A stretch of DNA of 28,215 bases from Bog-756 sp036511155 (GCA_036511155.1 DATCCR010000242.1:1-28215), one strand, 5' to 3'. Counted from the first letter of the stretch, positions 16,864 to 25,752 are shown. The notes: generated by a model not told the origin, from the letters alone. Made by a program: numbers and translations.

Positions 16864-17556
16864 GTGCCCACCGATCCGACCGACCTCCCGTCCAGCGGGC
16901 CCACCGCCGATCTCGGGGTCGGCACCGCCGTGGTGACCGACGCCCCTGACCCGACATCCGACGAGCCGGGCGTCCTCGGCGAGGACGGGTCGAAGGGCGG
17001 CGGCTACCGCTGGGTGATCGAGTGGGCCGTCATCCTGATGGCCGTCCTGCTGTGCACGGTGTTGCTGCGCACGTACGTCGTCCAGTCGTTCTACATCCCC
17101 TCGCCCTCCATGGTCCCCACGCTCAATGTCGGGGACCGGATCATGGTGAACAAGCTGAGCTACGACCTCCACGGGGTCCACCGGGGCGACATCGTGGTGT
17201 TCAAACGGCCCCCGCTCGAGCAGCAGGACTTCCCCGACCTGGTCAAGCGGGTGATCGGGCTGCCCGGCGAGTCGGTCTCCACCCAGAACGGCCACGTGTA
17301 CATCAACGGCAAGCTGCTGCCTGAACCGTGGCTGGCGGCCGGCTCCTCGAGCTACACCGGCGCCCTGCCCGGCGACCAGCACCCGCAGTTCAACATGCCG
17401 GGCCCGGTCAAGGTCCCGGCCGGCGAGTACTTCGTGATGGGGGACAACCGGACCGACTCCGAGGACAGCCGGTTCTTCGGCCCGATCCAGAAGTCGTTGA
17501 TCGTGGGCCGGGCCGTGGCCGTGGTCTGGCCGCTGAGCCAGGCGAAGGGCGTCTAG
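16864..17556 (+). CDS. lepB: Signal peptidase I (first copy)
   Basis: Membrane serine protease removing signal peptides from exported proteins. The 230-residue protein has a Ser/Thr/Asp/Pro-rich cytoplasmic tail (1-47), one transmembrane segment (about 52-70), the nucleophile Ser82 in IPSPSMVPTL, the general base Lys128 in LVKRVIGLPGE and the family box GDNRTDSEDSR. GTG at 16864 is used; no ribosome site is obvious and a TAGCGT -10 lies just upstream. It is followed after 42 bases by a second, divergent signal peptidase gene and then Tat genes, an export block. Confidence 0.93.
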   Translation: MPTDPTDLPSSGPTADLGVGTAVVTDAPDPTSDEPGVLGEDGSKGGGYRWVIEWAVILMAVLLCTVLLRTYVVQSFYIPSPSMVPTLNVGDRIMVNKLSYDLHGVHRGDIVVFKRPPLEQQDFPDLVKRVIGLPGESVSTQNGHVYINGKLLPEPWLAAGSSSYTGALPGDQHPQFNMPGPVKVPAGEYFVMGDNRTDSEDSRFFGPIQKSLIVGRAVAVVWPLSQAKGV

Positions 17557-17565
17557 CGCCCGCTC

Positions 17566-17590
17566 GACGCCACCCCCGTGGGGTAGCGTC
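17566..17590 (+). promoter_or_regulatory. Inverted repeat containing the -10 element of the second lepB
   Basis: GACGCCACCCC (17566-17576) pairs with GGGGTAGCGTC (17580-17590) around a three-base loop, with a single mismatch. The -10 candidate TAGCGT (17584-17589) is in the right arm, nine bases before GTG 17599. The structure may end the first lepB transcript or be an operator; it has no T run. Confidence 0.4.
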
Positions 17591-17598
17591 CCCGATTG

Positions 17599-18363
17599 GT
17601 GTCCCCTGACCGTTCCCGTCCGTCCCGCCTCCGTGCCGGGCGTGTGAGGTCCCGTCCCGGATGCACGTTCCTTCCCGGGCGCACGTGCCGCGACGAGTCG
17701 GGCGGTGCGGCCGTCCAGTGGGTGGTGGTGCTCGGCCTGGCCGTGGCCGTGGCCGTGGTGGTCCGCCTGGTGGTGGCCCAGATGTTCTTCATCCCGTCGG
17801 CCTCGATGGCCCCGACCCTGGCCGTGGGCGACCGCATCGTCGTCGACAAGCTGGCCTTCCGGCTGGGCGACGTCCACCGGGGCGACATCGTGGTGTTCTC
17901 GCGGCCGCCGGGAGTGGCCGCCCACTACGCCGACCTGGTGAAGCGGGTGGTCGGCCTGCCCGGGGACACCCTCCGGGCCGCGGGCGGCCGCCTGCTGCTC
18001 GACGGGAGGCCACTGGCCGAGCCGTGGCTGGCCCAACCCGCGCCGCCGACCTGGGCCGGCCAGGTCACCGCCCCGTACAACCTGGTCCGCCCGTACGTGG
18101 TGCCGGCCGGCCACTACTTCGTGCTCGGGGACAACCGGACGGACTCCGAGGACAGCCGATTCTTCGGCCCGGTCGCCGGCGATGCCCTGGTGGGCCGCAT
18201 GGCTTTCAAGATGTGGCCGCTCGACCAGACCTTCGGCCTCGTGGTGCTGGTCGCACTGGTCCTGGGCGCCCTGGGCTGCCTGCTCTGGGCCCTGCGCCTC
18301 CGTGAGTCCCATGTCCGGGTGGCCGACGGGGACGACCCCGGCCCCGGGCCGTCCGGCCCCTGA
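17599..18363 (+). CDS. lepB: Signal peptidase I (second copy)
   Basis: Second type I signal peptidase, 254 residues. It has an arginine-rich N-terminus (1-31), a transmembrane span (about 41-61), Ser69 in IPSASMAPTL, Lys115 in LVKRVVGLPGD, and GDNRTDSEDSR. Unlike the first copy it has a second hydrophobic segment near the C-terminus (FGLVVLVALVLGALGCLLWAL), so both ends should be cytoplasmic. The two share long identical stretches around both catalytic residues, consistent with tandem duplication followed by divergence. GTG 17599 is chosen; TTG 17596 is the adjacent in-frame alternative. Confidence 0.9.
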   Translation: MSPDRSRPSRLRAGRVRSRPGCTFLPGRTCRDESGGAAVQWVVVLGLAVAVAVVVRLVVAQMFFIPSASMAPTLAVGDRIVVDKLAFRLGDVHRGDIVVFSRPPGVAAHYADLVKRVVGLPGDTLRAAGGRLLLDGRPLAEPWLAQPAPPTWAGQVTAPYNLVRPYVVPAGHYFVLGDNRTDSEDSRFFGPVAGDALVGRMAFKMWPLDQTFGLVVLVALVLGALGCLLWALRLRESHVRVADGDDPGPGPSGP

Positions 18364-18391
18364 GCCCGACCGGCACCGGACGTCTTCCGGA

Positions 18392-18405
18392 CCGCTCCGG
18401 AGCGG
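18392..18405. repeat. 14-base perfect palindrome upstream of the tat genes
   Basis: CCGCTCCGGAGCGG reads the same on both strands and lies 38 bases before the tatA/B -10 element and 28 bases after the second lepB stop. It could be an operator or the base of a transcript-end hairpin. No T run follows. Confidence 0.35.
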
Positions 18406-18442
18406 CGCAACCCCCGCACCGTTGGCCGCGGCCACCCCCCGG

Positions 18443-18448
18443 TACACT
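18443..18448 (+). promoter_or_regulatory. -10 element of the tat genes, leaderless type
   Basis: TACACT ends six bases before GTG 18455. No Shine-Dalgarno sequence is present. This would transcribe the tat genes and probably helY. Confidence 0.5.
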
Positions 18449-18454
18449 CGTGGC

Positions 18455-18922
18455 GTGCCCTTCCTGAGCCCGGCCAAGCTCCTGGTCGTCCTGCTCGTCG
18501 CCATCGTGGTGCTCGGCCCCGACAAGCTGCCCAAAGTGGCGCGCCAGATCGGGTCGCTGTGGGGTGACTTCCGGCGGCTGCGCGAGCGGCTCGAGACCGA
18601 CGTCCGGGGCAACTTCCCCGACCTGCCCTCCACCGAGAGGATCTCGCAGGCCGTGCGGTCGCCGATCACGTTCCTCGACTCGCTGGCCGACACCCACGAC
18701 GCCGACAACGAAGCGAGCCCGCCGGCTCCGGACAGCGAACGACCACCGGACCCGGTGGGGGAGGGCGTGCTGGCCTCGGGGGGCGCCAACCGGCCGAACG
18801 GGGAGGTGGTCGCCGACGAGGCGGTGTCGATCCCCGGGGTGTCCGTCAGCGACCCGCAGGGCACCGTCCACGCCGTGCGGGGCGACGTCGGGCCCGCGCC
18901 CGACGACCCCTCGATGAATTGA
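18455..18922 (+). CDS. tatA/tatB: Twin-arginine translocase subunit, TatA/TatB family
   Basis: Component of the Tat pathway that exports folded proteins. The 155-residue protein has a short N-terminal transmembrane helix (about residues 6-20, AKLLVVLLVAIVVLGP), the hinge GPDKLPK, an amphipathic helix (about 25-50), and a long polar, Pro/Asp-rich tail. The Gly-Pro hinge and Asp-Lys-Leu-Pro are more like TatB than TatA (usually FGxxKLP), so a partner TatA may be elsewhere. The frame is open upstream; GTG 18455 places the helix at the N-terminus and follows TACACT by six bases. tatC follows after 43 bases. Confidence 0.85.
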   Translation: MPFLSPAKLLVVLLVAIVVLGPDKLPKVARQIGSLWGDFRRLRERLETDVRGNFPDLPSTERISQAVRSPITFLDSLADTHDADNEASPPAPDSERPPDPVGEGVLASGGANRPNGEVVADEAVSIPGVSVSDPQGTVHAVRGDVGPAPDDPSMN

Positions 18923-18965
18923 CCGTCGTGTCGTCCCGTCCGACCCGCACCGGGGTGCGCTGACC

Positions 18966-19721
18966 TTGGCCATCTCCCTCAAGCGCCGCACCGACAAGCC
19001 GGCACCGGACTCGATGACCCTGGTCGAGCACCTGACCGAGCTGCGCCGCCGGGTGCTCATCTCGGTGGCCGCCTTCCTGGTGATGGCCGTGGTGGCCTTC
19101 CTGACCTACCCGTGGATCCTCGACGCCCTCAAGCACCCCTACTGCGAGGTGGCGCCGTCCCACTGCGGGTTCTACGTGACCGGCCCGCTCGACGGCCTGG
19201 CCCTGCGGGTGAAGATCGCCGCCTACGGGGGGATCTTCCTGGCCTCGCCCGTCTGGCTGTGGGAGCTGTGGCGCTTCATCACCCCCGGGCTCAACCCGAA
19301 GGAGAAGCGCTACGCCGTCCCGTTCATCGTGGCCACCATCGGCCTGTTCACCCTGGGGGCGGCGGTCGCCTACCTCATCTTCCCCCATGCCCTGCAGTGG
19401 CTCGACTCCATCGGCGGGCCGTCCCTCACCCAGATCCTCGACCCGATCAAGTACCTCAGCCTGATCACCCTGCTGATGGTGGCCTTCGGGGTGACCTTCG
19501 AGTTCCCGGTCCTGCTCGTCTCCCTCGAACTGGCCGGGGTGCTGTCGCCCCAGCAACTCGGCTCCTGGCGCCGGTGGGCCATCGTCGGCATCGTGGTCCT
19601 GGCCGGGGTCATCACCCCGAGCTCCGACCCGTTCTCCATGCTGGCCATGGCCGTGCCCCTGTACCTCTTCTACGAACTCTCGATCGTGATCGGCAAGATC
19701 CTCCGCCGAAAGACCGGGTGA
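18966..19721 (+). CDS. tatC: Sec-independent translocase TatC
   Basis: Polytopic receptor for twin-arginine signal peptides. The 251-residue protein has six predicted membrane spans and the family signatures MTLVEHLTELRRR (17-29), FITPGLNPKEKR (about 101-112), FGVTFEFPVLL and VITPSSDPFSM. The start at TTG 18966 gives a basic N-terminal tail (ISLKRRTDK) similar to other actinobacterial TatC proteins. ATG 19014, seventeen codons in, is the alternative. The stop overlaps the helY start by 4 bases (GTGA), coupling tatC and helY translation. Confidence 0.93.
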   Translation: MAISLKRRTDKPAPDSMTLVEHLTELRRRVLISVAAFLVMAVVAFLTYPWILDALKHPYCEVAPSHCGFYVTGPLDGLALRVKIAAYGGIFLASPVWLWELWRFITPGLNPKEKRYAVPFIVATIGLFTLGAAVAYLIFPHALQWLDSIGGPSLTQILDPIKYLSLITLLMVAFGVTFEFPVLLVSLELAGVLSPQQLGSWRRWAIVGIVVLAGVITPSSDPFSMLAMAVPLYLFYELSIVIGKILRRKTG

Positions 19722-21784
19722 GCCCCGCCGACTCCCGATCGGACCAGAGGTCCGGCGAAGGGTCGGACGGGGGGCCGCGGGCGCGCTTCGAACGCAGCAT
19801 CGGCTTCACCCTCGACCCGTTCCAGCACCGGGCCATGGACGCCATCGACCGGGGCGAGTCGGTCCTGGTCAGCGCCCCGACCGGTTCGGGCAAGACCCTG
19901 GTGGCCGACTACGCCGTGGCCCGGGCCCTCGAGGCCGGCGGCAAGGCTTTTTACACGACGCCGATCAAGGCGCTGTCCAACCAGAAGTTCGCCGAGCTGG
20001 GCGCCCGTTACGGCGCCCACCGGGTGGGACTGCTCACTGGTGACGTCTCCCACCAGTCCGGCGCCCCCATCGTGGTCATGACCACCGAGGTGCTGCGCAA
20101 CATGCTGTTCGCCCGGTCGTCGCTCCTCGACGATCTGCACGTGGTCGTCCTCGACGAGGTCCACTACCTGCAGGACCCCTACCGGGGCTCGGTGTGGGAG
20201 GAGGTCCTCGTCCTCACCCCGCCGGGGGTGGCCTTCGTCAGCCTGTCGGCCACCGTCAACAACGCCGAGGAGTTCGGCACGTGGCTGACCTCGGTGCGGG
20301 GTACCACCCGGGTGGTGGTGGAGTCCCACCGTCCGGTCACCCTCCACCACCACTACGCGGTGGCCGAGCGGGGTCGGGACGGGGTGTCGGTGCTGCCCCT
20401 GCTGCGCGACGGTGCCCCCAACCCGGCCGGCCTGAAGCTCGACGACCGGCGGAAACGCTCGAGCCACCAGCGGTTCCGGGCCCCCAGGCGCACCGAGGTG
20501 GTCGAGTACCTGAAGGATGCCGGCATGCTGCCGGCCATCACGTTCATCTTCTCGCGGGCGGCCTGCGACGACGCCACCCGCCAGGTGGTGACCGAGGGGG
20601 TCCGGCTCACCACCGACGAGGAGCGGGCCCGCATCCGCGCCCTGGTCGAGTCCTCGGTCGAGCGGCTGAGCGACGACGACCTTCGGACGCTGGGGTACGG
20701 GCAGTGGTCGGCGGCCCTCGAGGCCGGGGTGGCGCCCCACCACGCCGGGCTGGTCCCGGCCTTCCGGCAGGCCGTCGAGCGGTGCTTCTCCGAGGGCCTG
20801 CTGAAGGTCGTGTTCGCAACGGAAACCCTGGCGCTCGGCATCAACATGCCGGCCCGGACCGTGGTGGTGGAGCGGTTCGCCAAGTTCCGGGGATCCGACA
20901 CCTCGGCCCTGACCTCGGGGGAGTACCAGCAGCTGACGGGCCGGGCCGGCCGGCGCGGCATCGACACCGTGGGCCACGCCTTCGTGCTGTGGAACCAGGC
21001 CGCCACCTTCGGCCTGGTGGCCCGGACCGCGGTGGCGCCGCCCCCGGATCTGGTGTCCTCGTTCCACCCGACCTACAACCTGGCCGTCAACCTGGTCCGG
21101 CGCTGGAGCCGCGAGGAGGCCCAGGGGCTGCTCGAGTCCTCGTACGGGCAGTGGCAGGCCCCACCGGGCTCCGAGTCGCTGGTGGTCCAGCTGGACCGGC
21201 GCCTGGCCATCCTGGGCGACCGGCGGTTCCTGGACGGCTGGGCGCTCACCGAGGACGGCCTCCGGCTGGCCGGGATCTACCACGAGTCCGACCTCCTGGT
21301 CGCCGAGATCCTCCGGGCCGGGCTGTTCGACGACCTCGAACCGGCCCACCTGGCCGGAGTGGCCTCGGCGCTGACCTTCGAGGCCCGGCGGGCCGGCGAC
21401 GACCCGCCGGTGCCCCGCCAGGCCCGGGTGGCCGAGCGGCTGGCCGCCATCGACGCCCTGGCCGCAGGTCTGCGGGCCGACGAACGACGGGTGGGCCTGC
21501 GACGCACCCGCGGGCCCGACGGGGGCCTGGCCCGGTCCGTGGTGGCCTGGGCGTCGGGCGGCACCCTCGACGCCGTGCTGCGGGACGCCGAGGTGGCCCC
21601 GGGCGACTTCGTCCGCAACGTGCGCCAGGTCATCGACCTGGTCCGCCAGGTGGGTCAGGTGGCCGAATCGGCGGCCACCCGGGGCAACGCCGAGCTGGCG
21701 GTGTCCCTGCTCCGGCGGGGGGTGGTGGGCGCCGACGACCCGGCCGTCCTGGGGTCCGCGCTTGACGACCCGTCCCCGTCCTAG
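19718..21784 (+). CDS. helY: Ski2/Mtr4-like DEVH helicase, compact HelY
   Basis: Superfamily 2 RNA helicase of the HelY type, probably acting in RNA processing or decay. The 688 residues carry Walker A APTGSGKT (53-60), TTPIKALSNQK (80-90), the DEVH box (146-149), SLSAT (175-179), ATETLALGINMPAR (367-380) and QLTGRAGRRG (405-414), then a DSHCT-type C-terminal domain from about 490. Mycobacterial HelY is about 900 residues; the roughly 200-residue insert expected between the second RecA domain and the C-terminal domain is absent here, near residue 482. GTG 19718-19720 overlaps the tatC stop. Its stop codon TAG is part of the -10 element of the next gene. Confidence 0.93.
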   Translation: MSPADSRSDQRSGEGSDGGPRARFERSIGFTLDPFQHRAMDAIDRGESVLVSAPTGSGKTLVADYAVARALEAGGKAFYTTPIKALSNQKFAELGARYGAHRVGLLTGDVSHQSGAPIVVMTTEVLRNMLFARSSLLDDLHVVVLDEVHYLQDPYRGSVWEEVLVLTPPGVAFVSLSATVNNAEEFGTWLTSVRGTTRVVVESHRPVTLHHHYAVAERGRDGVSVLPLLRDGAPNPAGLKLDDRRKRSSHQRFRAPRRTEVVEYLKDAGMLPAITFIFSRAACDDATRQVVTEGVRLTTDEERARIRALVESSVERLSDDDLRTLGYGQWSAALEAGVAPHHAGLVPAFRQAVERCFSEGLLKVVFATETLALGINMPARTVVVERFAKFRGSDTSALTSGEYQQLTGRAGRRGIDTVGHAFVLWNQAATFGLVARTAVAPPPDLVSSFHPTYNLAVNLVRRWSREEAQGLLESSYGQWQAPPGSESLVVQLDRRLAILGDRRFLDGWALTEDGLRLAGIYHESDLLVAEILRAGLFDDLEPAHLAGVASALTFEARRAGDDPPVPRQARVAERLAAIDALAAGLRADERRVGLRRTRGPDGGLARSVVAWASGGTLDAVLRDAEVAPGDFVRNVRQVIDLVRQVGQVAESAATRGNAELAVSLLRRGVVGADDPAVLGSALDDPSPS

Positions 21785-21787
21785 TGT
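21782..21787 (+). promoter_or_regulatory. -10 element of the ThyX-like gene, inside the helY stop
   Basis: TAGTGT overlaps the helY stop codon (21782-21784) and ends nine bases before ATG 21797. A TTGACG at 21764-21769 is upstream, but only 12 bases separate it from the -10, too short for a standard -35. Confidence 0.4.
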
Positions 21788-21796
21788 CAGACAGGC

Positions 21797-23455
<1,659 letters not shown>

Positions 23456-23501
23456 ACTGGGATGTCTTGGAGAATCCCTGGTCACGGCCGATCAAAGTCA
23501 C

Positions 23502-23532
23502 TTGACGGGCCACCCGCTTCATGGCGTAGGGT
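23502..23532 (+). promoter_or_regulatory. Promoter with -35 and -10 elements at the head of the non-coding gap
   Basis: TTGACG (23502-23507) and TAGGGT (23527-23532) are separated by 19 bases, slightly long but with the best -35 and -10 pair in the window. The predicted transcription start is near 23539, more than 500 bases before the next gene. Confidence 0.45.
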
Positions 23533-23538
23533 GCCGAC

Positions 23539-23940
23539 AGTCCCAGTCGCCCCGAGGCATGCGATCAACGGTTACGACCGACGGTTGCCGGCTCCGGGGG
23601 GGGATGCTGTGAGAGGCGGAGGAAGGCCCAGGGGGTCGAGTAGAAAACACCTCCTCGAGGCCGTCGGCGCGAGCCGGAGGTAGCGGGGAGGTGGTGCCAA
23701 AGATCCCTTGGGCCCTACCGCCTGGCCCGCCCCGTGGGTGGATGCCGGGCGGGCCTCGATGGAACACGGCACCTCCGGACGTCCGGAATCCGGGCGCAGC
23801 AGGCGGATCGGGTCCCGGCGGGGGACACCGGACGGGGGGAGTACCGGGCGGTGGATCGCCGCCCTGATGCCTTCCGGCGGCCAGGTGCACCACGGGGTCG
23901 CCCATTCCTGGCATGATCCCCACCCAACAGCGCGGTAGGA
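23539..23940 (+). ncRNA. Candidate structured non-coding RNA or long leader
   Basis: The 593-base gap between the ThyX-like gene and the DUF4193 gene has no protein frame with believable composition. Downstream of the promoter are several stable stems: CGGT/ACCG with loop TACG (23569-23580); CGGC/GCCG with GNRA loop GCGA (23665-23676) nested in CACCTCC (23648-23654) with GGAGGTG (23687-23693); GGCCCGCCC (23724-23732) with GGGCGGGCC (23747-23755); and the palindrome TCCGGACGTCCGGA (23774-23787). I could not match it to RNase P RNA, tmRNA, SRP RNA or a known riboswitch. It may be a separate RNA or a 5' leader of the DUF4193 gene. The ends are guesses. Confidence 0.3.
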
Positions 23941-24003
23941 CGGAACTCACCTCCGGACGGCGGGCGTCCCGGGCCTGACGATCGAACGGACGACCGGGCC
24001 GTC

Positions 24004-24009
24004 TATGCT
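24004..24009 (+). promoter_or_regulatory. -10 element of the DUF4193 gene
   Basis: TATGCT lies 39 bases before ATG 24049, predicting a leader of about 33 bases. No clear ribosome site is present in it; the closest is GAAAGA. Confidence 0.38.
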
Positions 24010-24048
24010 CCCGGCCAACTCACGACCGAAAGACCGAACACCACTCAC

Positions 24049-24516
24049 ATGGCAGATGACATTGACGAAGTCGAGGCACCCGACGAGCTCATCGAGGAAG
24101 AACTCGAGGAGCTGGTTGACGACGACGACCTGATTGCGGACGACCCACTGGCCCTCGAGGACGACGACCCGGTCGCCGTCATCGAGGTCGACGTCGCCGT
24201 CGCGGAGGACGTGCCGGCCGGTACGGCCAAGGCGGTGGCCAAGGCCGCCGGCGAAGAGACCGAGGAGGAGGAGGAGGAGGAGCCCGACGACGAGGACGTC
24301 GAGGCCAGCCTCGACACCATCCTGAAGGAACGACTGGTCGTCGAGGAGGTCGAGGACGACGAGGAGACCCCCGAGCCCGAGGACCGCACCGGCGACGGGG
24401 TGGAGCGGGTCCTGCCCAAGCAGCCGGGCGAATTCGTCTGCCGTTCCTGCTTCCTCGTCAAGCACGGCAACCAGCTCGCGGACAAGAAGAAGATGCTCTG
24501 CCGCGACTGCGTCTGA
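24049..24516 (+). CDS. DUF4193 family protein, acidic with a zinc-binding C-terminus
   Basis: A 155-residue protein. Residues 1-120 are extremely acidic (long Asp/Glu runs, including seven consecutive Glu at about 72-78). The C-terminal part, from VLPKQPGEFVC to CRDCV, has two Cys pairs (131/134 and 151/154) in the pattern of DUF4193, a family conserved in actinobacteria and usually about 100 residues. The Cys pairs suggest one zinc ion. The acidic N-terminal part is longer than usual for the family. ATG 24049 is the first start after a possible -10. Function is unknown; binding to a basic partner such as RNA polymerase or ribosome components is a guess. Confidence 0.8.
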   Translation: MADDIDEVEAPDELIEEELEELVDDDDLIADDPLALEDDDPVAVIEVDVAVAEDVPAGTAKAVAKAAGEETEEEEEEEPDDEDVEASLDTILKERLVVEEVEDDEETPEPEDRTGDGVERVLPKQPGEFVCRSCFLVKHGNQLADKKKMLCRDCV

Positions 24517-24528
24517 GCGGAGCCGACC

Positions 24529-25188
24529 ATGGGTGACACCCCCGATGATCCAGGCCAGGACACGACGGATGGGGACACGGCCGAGGACCAGCCGCTGAGC
24601 GAGCGGTTCCTCGACCTGTTCGTCTTCCTCCCGACCGGGCTGATCGTCACGGTGGCCGAGGAGCTGCCCAAGCTGGCCGAGCGGGGACGGGCGCGCCTCG
24701 GCGTGCAGGTCAACTCGGCCCGGGCCGTCGGACACTTCGCCGTCAAGGCCGGCACCACGGAGTTGAAGAAGCGCTCCGAGGGGCTGAAGCGCTCGAGCGA
24801 CGCCCCGTCGGGCGGCACCGCCGGTGGGCCGACGCCCTCCGGGAGTGCCGCCCCGACGAGGAAGACGCCGAGGACGCCGGCTGCGGGTGCTCCGCCCCGC
24901 CTGCGCACCATCCCGTATCCGCCGGACCGACCGGCGCCGGGGGCGACACCCACCGCCGCACCGGAGGGACCGACACCGGCACCGGTCCGCAAGGTCGACG
25001 CCCACATCCCCGACGTGGCGTCGCTGGCCATCCCCGGGTTCGACACGTTGTCGGCCTCCCAGGTCGTCCAGCGCCTCGACGGACTGAGCCGCACCGAGCT
25101 GGTGGCCGTACGGGCCTACGAGACCTCCACCCGGGGCCGACGCACCATCCTCAGCCGGGTCGACCAGCTGCTGGACGAGCGGTCCTGA
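24529..25188 (+). CDS. Hypothetical protein with amphipathic N-terminus and Pro-rich linker
   Basis: A 219-residue protein not assigned to a named family. The N-terminal part has an acidic stretch, then LFVFLPTGLIVTVAEELPKLAERGRA (about 29-54), which could lie on a membrane or lipid surface and resembles in outline the lipid-droplet-associated proteins of actinobacteria. A Pro/Ala/Ser linker (about 90-155) joins a small helical C-terminal domain (about 160-219) with VASLAIPGFDTLSASQVVQRL and TELVAVRAYE. ATG 24529 is 12 bases after the DUF4193 stop with GGAG upstream, so the two are probably one operon. Confidence 0.68.
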   Translation: MGDTPDDPGQDTTDGDTAEDQPLSERFLDLFVFLPTGLIVTVAEELPKLAERGRARLGVQVNSARAVGHFAVKAGTTELKKRSEGLKRSSDAPSGGTAGGPTPSGSAAPTRKTPRTPAAGAPPRLRTIPYPPDRPAPGATPTAAPEGPTPAPVRKVDAHIPDVASLAIPGFDTLSASQVVQRLDGLSRTELVAVRAYETSTRGRRTILSRVDQLLDERS

Positions 25189-25222
25189 GCCGGTCCTAGG
25201 CGACGGGCGCACGGGAGTTCCG

Positions 25223-25708
25223 ATGGAGCAGGTTCGCCAGGCCACGACCGACGATCTCGACCGGCTGGCGGAACTGGTTGCCGACTTCGTCCTCGACCGG
25301 GCCGGCCGCCGGGGAGCCGACCTCACCCGCGCCTCCGACGGCGGTGGGTTACCGCCAGACGCCTCGGTTGCGTCGTTGGCTCCCTACGTCACCGATCCGG
25401 CCCGGACGGCCCTGGTGGGCACCCTGGACGACTGGGTGGCGGCCGTGGCCCTGTGCCGGGTGGACGACGGGGGAGGGGAGCGACGTGGCGTCCTCGACGT
25501 GTGCTTCGTCGAGTCGGGAGCACGCCAGGTCGGCCTCGGCCACCTCCTGGTCGAGCAGGCGCTCGAGTGGTTCTCCGCGGCGGGGTGCGCCGGTGTCGAC
25601 GGCACGGCGTTCCCGGGCGATCGTGAGGCCAAGAACTTCTTCGAGTCGGCCGGTTTCAAGGCGCGGCTGCTGGTGATGCACCGACCGATCGAAGGTCCGA
25701 CCGACTGA
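25223..25708 (+). CDS. GNAT-family N-acetyltransferase
   Basis: A 161-residue acetyl-CoA-dependent transferase. It begins VRQATTDDLDRLAEL, the usual GNAT first strand and helix, and has the acetyl-CoA pyrophosphate motif RQVGLG (101-106) followed by HLLVEQALEWF, then the late motif DREAKNFFESAGFKARLLVMHR (133-154), where REAKNFFESAGF is typical. The substrate is unknown. ATG 25223 follows GGGAG (25213-25217) at a short distance. It lies 34 bases after the previous gene and is convergent with the Gly/Arg-rich protein gene. Confidence 0.85.
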   Translation: MEQVRQATTDDLDRLAELVADFVLDRAGRRGADLTRASDGGGLPPDASVASLAPYVTDPARTALVGTLDDWVAAVALCRVDDGGGERRGVLDVCFVESGARQVGLGHLLVEQALEWFSAAGCAGVDGTAFPGDREAKNFFESAGFKARLLVMHRPIEGPTD

Positions 25709-25733
25709 GTGACCCCGGACCGCCTCTCACGGG

Positions 25734-25752
25734 GCGCCGGCCTGCGTGGCGC
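25734..25752. terminator. Possible hairpin between convergent genes
   Basis: GCGCC (25734-25738) pairs with GGCGC (25748-25752) around a nine-base loop in the 43-base gap between two convergent stop codons. There is no T run on either side, so it is at best a weak bidirectional terminator. Confidence 0.25.

Noticed and set aside
23613..23700. Resemblance to RNase P RNA (GAGGAAGGCCC followed by AGAAAACA) or to a c-di-GMP riboswitch (GGTAGCGGGG-like)
   Set aside because: The P4 partner strands are too close together, the specificity-domain and 3' conserved elements are absent, and the riboswitch core could not be completed.
23519..23950. Possible protein of 143 residues on the minus strand in the intergenic gap
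   Set aside because: Pro/Arg/Ser-rich without ribosome site or recognisable domain; third-position composition does not match the neighbouring genes.
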